From positions 16,640,591 through 16,704,590 of the forward strand of contig OY720100.1 of the NCBI GenBank assembly GCA_963082875.1: a DNA stretch of 64,000 nt, given 5' to 3'. The position numbers and the translations under genes are program-made. The stretch comes from Corella eumyota (Eukaryota > Chordata > Ascidiacea > Phlebobranchia > Corellidae). Position 1 is the first letter of the stretch; each line of letters begins with the position of its first letter. This document shows, piece by piece, positions 56,301 to 64,000 of this stretch. The notes under the pieces are model-generated. The model worked only from the letters and a program-made list of their open reading frames with translations. It was not told the DNA's origin and ran no database searches.

Positions 56301-59300
56301 AACAAATTAAATTAAAATTTTTAAATTATCCAAAAACTACTTCAAAAGTAAACCATCAATTTTTAAACAAATATTAAACTAATAATTTTTTTTTTCTGTT
56401 TTGATATAGAAAATTGTACAACAGACATATTTCTAAAAAAACTCTAAAATTATATTACAAAACACTGTAAAAATCCTATAACATATCCCTAATATGATTT
56501 ACTAAAAATTGTTTAAAATATCCCTAGATTGCTGATACCAATTTAGTATACACTGTCTACCGACAAAAATTTAAAAATATGTCACAAATTCCTTAAAAAT
56601 TTATAAAAAACTGCTAAATTGGCCTTTTTGCCTTGTTCACTACCTTACAATACTGATACTTCCTTCTCAAAACTATCAAAATAAACCACTTAATTAATAA
56701 CTCATATGCAAAATCTGTTAATAATTCCACACAAATCAGAAATCCAATTAAAAATGTCTTGTTATATTACTACAAAGTTGCTATAAATAACTAGTGCTAG
56801 TTAGGAAATAGTTTGGAATAATAACTTCCAACAAATTCAGCTTTACTCGAATGCCCTTAACAGTAAGGAATAATGATTGTGTGTTGTGCATATGAGAGTG
56901 AATGACGTGTTTTGAATGATTAAATGTTATTGTCTACTAGACTTATATGGTATGCCAATTAATTTCATCACATTATATGCATAATAAAATACGTACTTAA
57001 CTTATTTTCTATTTTAAAATGTGCCCTCATTTTTTGTTTTTAATTTAACAGCTTTTTTTAAATACAAACTAATGCTATAATATTATTTATGTTCTACATA
57101 TTTAGACTACAATGAAAAATTAACTTTTGACATTTCCATATTCAAGAATACATTATACTTTTTGCAAACTTATACATTAAAAAAATAAAGTACAACTTAT
57201 TATATATTCAAATGTATAAACCTAACTACAAAGTGCTAAAATCTAATGCCTAATATTTAATACAATTCATTTATTTTATAAATAGAATAGCATAGTATTC
57301 ATTAAAATACCACCAACAAAAAGGTTCACTGTAAAATATCTAATACTATTCTTTATACCTTTTTAAACCTATTGGTTCTTTATTTTCATAATTTCTTTTG
57401 CTATATTAAAAGCTGTATAAATCTCTTTATAACTACAACCAACAACTGAAGTGTAACACTATTAAAATTCAGCTAATCATAAAGTCAATATTATTAACAG
57501 CTCATTAAATGTGGTCGTAAAATTTAACAATATTATATACATCCCACCTACACATATATAACAAAGAAAATGTCAACAATATATAGGAAGTTATTGGTAT
57601 TTACATTTAGTTTAATTTTTAACAATTTTGCAAAATTCGAAGAAATTTTACTTATCCTAAACCATTAATTTTTTAAATTTTTGCTATTTTTATTTTCTAA
57701 GGTTAAAATTATATATTGTGCAATGGTGTTTATTATGAATTATTAATTATGTAGAAATATTTGTGGTTTAATATATAAATATTTTCTTCAAGAATGTCGC
57801 AAACCTTTATTATAAATGCTACAAATTTAACTCAAAAATACTTTTTAAGATTTAAAAAAATTTTTAAACATGATTAACCAAATATTTTTTTAAGAAATTA
57901 TTTATGCTTTCATTAATTAAAAATTAATTTAAAAAAAAACTAAAATAATTAAACTACCAAAGTCAAAAAAAAATACTACAACTCAAACTCCTAACTAAAT
58001 TTAAATAAATTTAAGTATATTTAAGTATTTTTTGCACCTAAAAATGTAGAATACCCAAAAAAATAATTATAAAGCATATAAATTTTTTCTGACTTGTGCC
58101 AGCTTTGAGATTGTTAGTGATTGATTGTTATTGTTTGATTGTTATTGTTTTTGTATTGTTTGATTGTTATTGTTATTGTATGCTTGATTGTTATTGTTAC
58201 TTCGAGATTGATTGTTATTGTTATAATATTATTATCATTTTAATTAAATTTTTTTACTAAAATAACAAAAAATTAAAATTTTTCTTACTTTTCCTTTTTT
58301 TTCTTCTTTTTTCTTTTTCTCCTCTTCTTTAGCTTTTTGTTTCGATGCTTTCTCCTCCTTAGGAGAGAGTATTGAAGATGTCCTCCCACTAAAAAGAGAA
58401 GAAGGAACCGAGGGGCTCTCGTGGATCAAGTTTTCATGACTGGATGCGAATCCCTTCCGTAAAGATCCCTAGATTGGAGAAGAAAAATATTTAAAATAAA
58501 TAAAAAAAAAAAAAAATTTTTTAGACTGAAAAAGTCAGTAAAAACACTAAATAAAATATTGTGAAATATATTAATAGACTTTTTTTTTCATAACCCCTTA
58601 AGGTGATGGGTTTTTTTGCTATTTTTATCCTGTAAGGGTGTGGGGTTTGGGACATGTCTGAGCTATCCATGAAGGCCGGGCCTAAAGGCAAATAGTGTGG
58701 CATTAAACCAGAAACTTTTCAACTCTGCTGCCATTACCAGTTCACCACACTACCGGACATATTAAAAGGTTTTTAAAATATTTATGGACAATGGAGATTA
58801 GTGAATAATGAATATAAATATTTATGTTTATTTTAAGGGCCTATAAAATAAAATAAAACTGCCATTTGTGGTGTGCGGGTAAGTTATCACCGGTGCATAT
58901 TGTTTGGGACCATATTACAACAATTAAAATTTAGCCCAGAAGGTGGGCTATCTATCATGTAGTTATGCTAAAAAATCAAATCTTAATTTTACACAAAATA
59001 TTAAAATTCCCTAAAAAAATCACAATTAATCTTCACCGGGGTTAAAGCTTTATCATCCATAGAAGGAAATGCCAACACGTCAGCTGATGAGTATCTGGGG
59101 AGTCTAGAAATTGCTGGGGGGGTTTGTGCCCTTGTCGGGGTCACATCGTTGTCCACACTTTTAAGGGGTTGACGTTTACTCCCTTTGTGTGGGGCGGGGC
59201 GGCGATTCATCATTGAAGTAGCCCCTCTTTGCATTCTAGAACAAATAAAAAAGAAATTTTATAACACAAAAATTATAACTTTTTGTTTTTTTTGTTTTTA

Positions 59301-62300
59301 ATTTTGAAGTCTTAAGTTTGATTCCTGTCTACTGCTAACTTGTTTAAAGCAACTTTAAGCAAAGCTTTTGAGTTTGATTCCCACTGCCTACAACTTACAG
59401 CTTTTTGAGCAAGATTATTTTCTGTTTGTATATTTAATTAAATGGATTAATAGAAAAAACATCCTCTTTGCTTTAACCATGTTAATAATCAGTTTAGTAA
59501 AACAACTAATTAAATAGAATTAAACAAATTAGGAGTCTCATATGATTCTAAAGCAGAGTAAACTGAGTATAGTAACTAAAAATAACCAATTAATTAATTA
59601 AACTTAAATTTAAAATCAAAATCAAGTAAAAATCCCAATTAATTTCTATTTTATCACACCTACTTACTTAGATTCTCCATGTAAGGTTTCAACTGTTATT
59701 TTAACCCCATGTTCGTTGAATTGGGGCTTTTTGGCTATCTCAGGTGGAAGTACCCTGTGCCCCCCAATCTTAGAGGGGTCATGAACTGTCATGTAGGGCT
59801 GTTCGTTGGCGGTGCTGTATAAATCCATGTTGACCTTGGGGTAAAAGTTGGGATTTTTAATTAATTTAGAAATTAATTGTAAAAATTTTTACTAAAAAGT
59901 AATTTTTTTTGAGACTGGGTCTAGGTAACAAATGATACTTTTTTGATACTATTAGTATTGTAAGATTACTACTAGAGATTGGGTTGGGGTAACAGATGTT
60001 ATCCAGAATTTAAGCTTTAAAGTTAAACTTTTTACATCGAAAATACAACAAATAAAACAATGTCCAAAAATTTACTTTTAAGGCACGATTTTTATTTATT
60101 TTTTCACATGTGCAAAAAAATAAAATTGGTTTTAAAGTTTAGGTTTTCAATTCTTATATATTCATATTGCACTTAATTTCTTATAAAAAAAATAAATAAT
60201 GACCGGCAGCGTGGTGTAGTGATAAGAACACTTGCTACACCACACATGAGGTCGTGGGTTTAATCCCCACTGATCTCATGCTGTAGCACCCTTGAGTAAG
60301 GTGCTATAAACGATATGAACTCCTGCTAAGCCAGCAGTTAATCAGCAGGATAATTATGAAGGCAATTATAATTTATAATATTCCAAACTGCCACAGGCAA
60401 CTCAAGACTGGGTCGGAGTAACTAATGTTACTCTCACATCGAGGATAAAAATATATACAAAAAAATTAATAACTTACAGGGGCTTGAATTTTAATTCCAG
60501 CAGCAACCTTGTTCACCAAATCCATGCTTAACTTTCCCGGTGGGTTGCCAGACTGGTTGCTAGGTTGGTTGTTAGGTGGGTTGCTAGGAGATGGGTACAA
60601 GTGACTGTTGTTACCACCAGGTGATGCTGTTCTCTTCAGTTCAGCTTCACTGTAAGCTGGGTTAGACTGAAAGAAAAAATTTAAGAGTTAAAAATTATCA
60701 AAAATTGATCAAATTATTAACAAGTAATCTATATAAAAATAGTTAGTATAAATTTTTCTGCCAGCATGGTGTAGTGGTCTAAACACTTGGCTTTACTATA
60801 TAAGGTCCCAGGTTCGATCCCCACTGATCTCATGCTGTAGCGCCCCTGAGTAAGGCACAATAAACGGTATAAATTCCTGCTAAACCAGCACTTAATCAAC
60901 AGCTTAACTATCGAGCAATTATAATCTATAGTATTCCAAATTACTAAAGTTAACTCGAGACTGGGTCGGAGTAACTGAAGTTACTCTATGTTAAGGTCAT
61001 GAGATCAGGACCTTCCCACATTGAGGACAAATAAATATAAAAAATACCTTCTTAGTTTTAAATTATAAGTGTTTAAATAAAAAGTTCTTTACACATAAAT
61101 ACTAAAAATTCCCTTTTTTTAAATAATAAGTGTTGACAATTAGTTTTTACCTTGTTATGATGTGTGGTAAACGAGACCTCGTTTTCAATAAGGCTTGCAG
61201 TAGGGGAAGTCCCTGGACTCTCAGGTCTGTATTCATCACTACCTGCTTTAATATAAGCTTAATGTTAGTTTTGTATATTTTACACTGCCATACAGTATAG
61301 CATATTTATATGAAGACCCTATGGCTCTTATTTCTGCCTTAACCAAGATCATTTATTATTTAATTATTAGACAAAGCCGTTAGGGCAAAAATATAAAAGG
61401 ATTATAAGTTACTTTATGTTTAGGCTGTGAAATTGGCTTTTTTGCATTTAACTAATTGATTGTGTGCCTTATGAGCTGCATAATAATTATCATAACATGG
61501 TTGCAACTTGCAACTAATGTTTGTAATCACCCAATGCATCACAAATGGTAGTTTTTTTTATTTTAAAGGCCTATAAATTAGACATACATTATATACATTA
61601 TATGGTTCATTATATTTAGATACGCCTATTAATATAAACCAATCTTTAATAGTACTACGTAGCAGTCATGGCATTAAATAACAAGCAAAAAGTTTCGGGT
61701 TCAAGCCGCGTCAATGCCACACTATTTGCCCATAGGTCCAGTGTTTACAGATAGCTTAAACACGTCACAACAGCAGACTCTTTTCCAATAAAATATAAAA
61801 ATTCCATTACTTTAAAAAGGTATAAAAAAAAGAATCTTTTAATTTACTTGACCATGTAGATGCTGGAGTTGACCTCCCAATTTCACTCTGAGATTCAGTA
61901 TAACTACTTTGTGTTGACATATTTAGGGGGAGGTTATTCGGGGGGGTTTCAACCCTGCTTTCCTGGGTACGGGGGGCTTCGTATAAAGACTTGGTGGTTA
62001 GGTGTTCCACACTGTTGGACTGGGACTAAAATATTTTTATTTTTGATTAAAAAAAAATTTTAAATTGTAAATGTAAAATATAAAATAAAAACAACATTAT
62101 AGAATTTAAATATGTTTGTTGAAAATTTACTTTTTTAAATATTTTTTAATTAAATTTCAAGCAGAAACTGTGAGAACAACAAAACAGCTTTTACTTAAAA
62201 ATTTAAAGATTATTCAACAAAATTTTAAAGAACAATGGTTATTTGTTTTCACTGTAAGTTTCTACCAGAAACCTCTTAAATTTCACAAATTATTTTTAAA

Positions 62301-63882
62301 ATAAAATTAACAAATTTCAGTGCAATAATGATCAACTTAAGTTTATATTTCTTATACTACTTTTTTTTGTTTATATTTTTATCCTCAATGTAGGAAAGTC
62401 GACTTAAACATAGAGTGACATCAGTTACTCCGACCCAGTCTCGAGTTGCCTGTGGCAGTTTGGGGTATTACAGATTATAATTGCCCGATATTTATGCTGC
62501 TGATTAACTGTTGACTCAGCAGTACTCCAGGGCACTACAGCATGAGATCAGTGGGGATTGAACCCACAACCTTATGTGTGGTGTAGCAAGTGTTCATATC
62601 ACTACACCACGAACTTGATACTTACTTTAACAGTTGCTCCAGTTCTTAATCTTGGAGCAGGCACTGGAAGTTCCTCGAAATCATCGTCCACTACAACTTG
62701 ACGAATTCTAAAACAAATATAATTTTTTTTTTTTATTTGTAACACTTTAGATACTCATTTGTCAAAAAAAATCTTTTTTTCAATTTTATTCCATCTTATA
62801 ATATGACATTACTTTATAGTTTTTTTAAATTTATTTTACACACCCCTTTACAATTAATAAAGTAATATAACAATACTATATAAACATTTTGGTAATTTAA
62901 CTCTAACTTAGGCATTAAATTTAATTAAAAAATATCTTAATTCTTATAAAATGAAGCCTGATTTAAATATAAAAAAACACTTTGCTACATTATATAACCT
63001 GCCTAAATTTTCCTTTTTTTTTCAAGTGTAATTTTATGATAAAAATTAAGCTGGGAAAAAATTAATAATTTTTTAACACAAAATATCCAGTAACACCTTA
63101 GCTTAAATCAAATACCCATGCACTTATATTATATATAAATGTGTACTCTAATACATCAGTTACTAATTAACTAACATGATTTGAATGAATATGAAAACCC
63201 TTACAAATAAATGACATCACTAAAACCACCGTTAGTTAGGTAACATACAAGTGTTAACTGCAATATTACTGAAAACCATTTTTCTAACTAGACATTTGAC
63301 CAAAAACCATGAAGCTTAGAGGTTGTTATAAATCTATATTTATGTCCAATTTATATGCCTACAAAATAAATAAAACGGCTGTTTGTAGTGCGCAGGTAAA
63401 TTATCGCAGTTAACATAATTTTAGAGTTGTGACGAATGACCATATTACAACAATTTAAATCCTGACTGTAAGGCAGGTTATTTTTTTTTTTTTTTTTTTT
63501 TGTATATATCTTTATCCTCGATGTGGGAAAGTCGAATGCGCGACTTAAACATAGAGTAACATACGTTACTCCGACCCAGTCTCGAGTTGCCTGTGGCAGT
63601 TTGGGATATTATAGAGACTATAATTGCCCAATAATTATGCTGCTGATTAAGTGCTGGCGCAGTGGGAGTTCATACCGTTTATAGCGCCCAACTGAAGGGC
63701 GCATTACAGCATGAGAGCAGTTGGGATTGAACCCACAACCTCATGTGTGGTGTAGCAAGAGTTCTTACCACTACACCACGCTGCCGGTATTGACTGGTAT
63801 GCACAAAAAACACTATTTTATCGACAATTAAACTTTTACTTTCGACCCTAGCTTACCTTACAAACCAAAGGCATGTTATTTT
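50338..63882 (-). CDS. ARHGAP5/35: p190-type RhoGAP, C-terminal part, runs off right edge
   Basis: Exons 63857-63882 (tentative), 62626-62707, 61848-62025, 61151-61242, 60478-60666, 59668-59834, 59037-59235, 58289-58468, 55021-55204, 54382-54459, 53306-53443, 52326-52431, 50338-50536; about 605 aa, phases consistent. The last five exons form a RhoGAP domain: PLFVEKCVRFIE, the catalytic arginine in TEGLYRIPA, STVAGCLTWFF, LPEPLIPHNL, TFKFVCSHLK, and NLAICWWPTLFRPD. The WPTLxRPD signature and the end QCPFMFYG are those of p190A/B (ARHGAP35/ARHGAP5). Upstream lie Ser/Pro-rich and Lys/Glu-rich linkers, including MDLYSTANEQPYMTVHD. The GTPase-like and FF domains of p190 would lie to the right, outside the window. 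Role: switches off Rho GTPases. Whether it predates the A/B split is inference. Confidence 0.88.
51890..52078 (-). repeat. SINE family B copy
   Basis: Full reverse copy from atatctcccacaggggatg to ccggttcaccacactacc, in the last RhoGAP intron. Confidence 0.8.
52115..52290 (+). repeat. Family C copy, well preserved
   Basis: Near-consensus: gaagtttagtggacgatat, aaactgccatttgtggtgca, gagttgcaaccatattaca, gtgggttattaactagt. Confidence 0.72.
55255..55540 (-). repeat. SINE family A copy, full length
   Basis: Good reference copy: tail atctttatcctcgatgtggg, body ctcgagttgcctgtggcag, and head complement ending acaccacgctgccggtat, with both tRNA-like promoter boxes. Confidence 0.85.
56189..56260 (-). 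CDS. ARHGAP5/35: Possible alternative first coding exon of the RhoGAP gene
   Basis: A 72-nt frame begins with ATG at 56260, encodes MLTNMHTSPETRHFQILVNY plus LIIQ, and ends at a good GTAAAA donor in phase 0. The next exon, 55021-55204, starts in phase 0 (EKETRMKYNK). An in-frame TAA directly precedes the ATG and no internal acceptor keeps phase, so it fits a first exon better than a cassette exon. It would give a short protein containing little more than the RhoGAP domain. Chance cannot be excluded. Confidence 0.4.
58110..58222 (+). repeat. GATTGTTATTGTT simple repeat
   Basis: Imperfect units of gattgttattgtt, located in the RhoGAP intron next to exon 58289-58468. Confidence 0.8.
58590..58758 (-). 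repeat. SINE family B copy
   Basis: Reverse copy from ccccttaaggtgatgggttt to cagttcaccacactaccgg. Part of box B is deleted (gtgtggcattaaaccag). Confidence 0.75.
58785..58965 (+). repeat. Family C copy
   Basis: Opens with ggagattagtgaataatg. The middle aaactgccatttgtggtgtg is intact. Confidence 0.6.
60200..60458 (+). repeat. SINE family A copy, full length
   Basis: The head gaccggcagcgtggtgtagt carries box A, and box B is cgtgggtttaatccccac. It ends cacatcgaggataaaaatat, next to RhoGAP exon 60478-60666. Confidence 0.85.
60757..61045 (+). repeat. SINE family A copy, full length
   Basis: Head ctgccagcatggtgtagtgg, box B caggttcgatccccactg, and tail cattgaggacaaataaat. Confidence 0.85.
61460..61625 (-). 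repeat. Family C copy, reverse
   Basis: The plus strand shows catcacaaatggtagttttt and aggcctataaattagacat. Confidence 0.6.
61652..61828 (+). repeat. SINE family B copy
   Basis: Head tacgtagcagtcatggcatt, box B cgggttcaagccgcgtc and the end ttactttaaaaaggtat, somewhat diverged. Confidence 0.7.
62375..62612 (-). repeat. SINE family A copy
   Basis: Reverse copy with the box B complement ggggattgaacccacaac and head complement actacaccacgaac. A few dozen bases are deleted in the middle. Confidence 0.8.
63308..63800 (+). repeat. Family C copy split by a SINE
   Basis: Family C runs 63308-63480 (gaagcttagaggttgt to gtaaggcaggtta) and resumes with tattgactggtat right after the SINE at about 63481-63788. 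Confidence 0.7.
63481..63788 (-). repeat. SINE family A copy inserted into family C
   Basis: Full-length reverse copy with a long T run (its poly-A tail) at 63481-63501 and the head complement caccacgctgccggta at the other end. Confidence 0.85.
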
Positions 63883-64000
63883 CTAAAAAAATGTTGACTT
63901 AAAATTAGATATAAAGCCTTCAAATTTTGGTTTTTAGGAATATGTCTATTGGTAAAATGGTGTTCAGTAACATGGCCATATACAGTTATAACCAAAGCTA

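Larger units (their letters stand above)
55541..58288. other. Rest of the largest RhoGAP intron
   Basis: Very AT-rich. It contains a truncated family C piece (about 55590-55690), a possible alternative first exon (56189-56260) and a simple repeat (58110-58222). Nothing else was recognised. Confidence 0.5.

Noticed and set aside
60200-60275. tRNA gene candidates at the many box A / box B pairs
   Set aside because: All are followed by the same SINE bodies and tails, and none could be folded by eye into a complete cloverleaf with an acceptor stem.
1-64000. CRISPR arrays, LTR elements, LINE reverse transcriptases, Polintons
   Set aside because: No spaced direct repeats, paired long terminal repeats, or reverse-transcriptase, integrase or capsid motifs were seen on either strand.

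Overview
The window looks like nuclear DNA of a solitary ascidian (sea squirt) of the Ciona type. The genes are chordate-like and cut into many small exons with short AT-rich introns. Non-coding DNA is very AT-rich, and short tRNA-derived SINEs and other small dispersed repeats fill introns and gaps. No prokaryotic, viral or LTR element was seen. The organism call is inference; the gene calls rest on spliced translations whose exon phases were followed by hand.

Layout from left to right. (1) 204-2005, minus: 5' part of TMEM214, running off the left edge. (2) 2804-14355, minus: complete TRIM37, 29 coding exons, 1097 aa. (3) 15349-19022, plus: a 423-aa JmjC oxygenase with a signal peptide and a C-terminal KDEL, divergent from TRIM37. 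(4) 19320-20170, minus: a fatty-acid-binding protein, tail to tail with the JmjC gene, with E-boxes upstream. (5) 20480-26018: gene-poor spacer. (6) 26019-27261, plus: an unrecognised 195-aa secreted-peptide precursor. (7) 28002-41555, minus: complete MPHOSPH8 (MPP8) with chromodomain, ankyrin repeats and conserved C-terminal domain. (8) 42517-44603, minus: a GT31 beta-1,3-glycosyltransferase. (9) 45250-48124, plus: sorbitol dehydrogenase. (10) About 48230-49370: a 56-bp minisatellite that resembles the tail of the local SINE. (11) 50338-63882 and beyond, minus: C-terminal part of a p190-type RhoGAP, running off the right edge, with a possible internal promoter giving a short RhoGAP-only form.

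The genes do not form one pathway. They cover ubiquitin ligation (TRIM37), ER proteins (TMEM214, JmjC-KDEL), lipid binding, chromatin silencing (MPP8), Golgi glycosylation, polyol metabolism and Rho signalling. The main repeats are SINE family A (about 290 bp, tRNA head), SINE family B (about 190 bp, different tRNA head) and family C (about 180 bp, class unknown). Two nested insertions give a local order: C, then A, then B. The palindrome TGACGTCA is strikingly common and touches or overlaps the stop codons of three genes.
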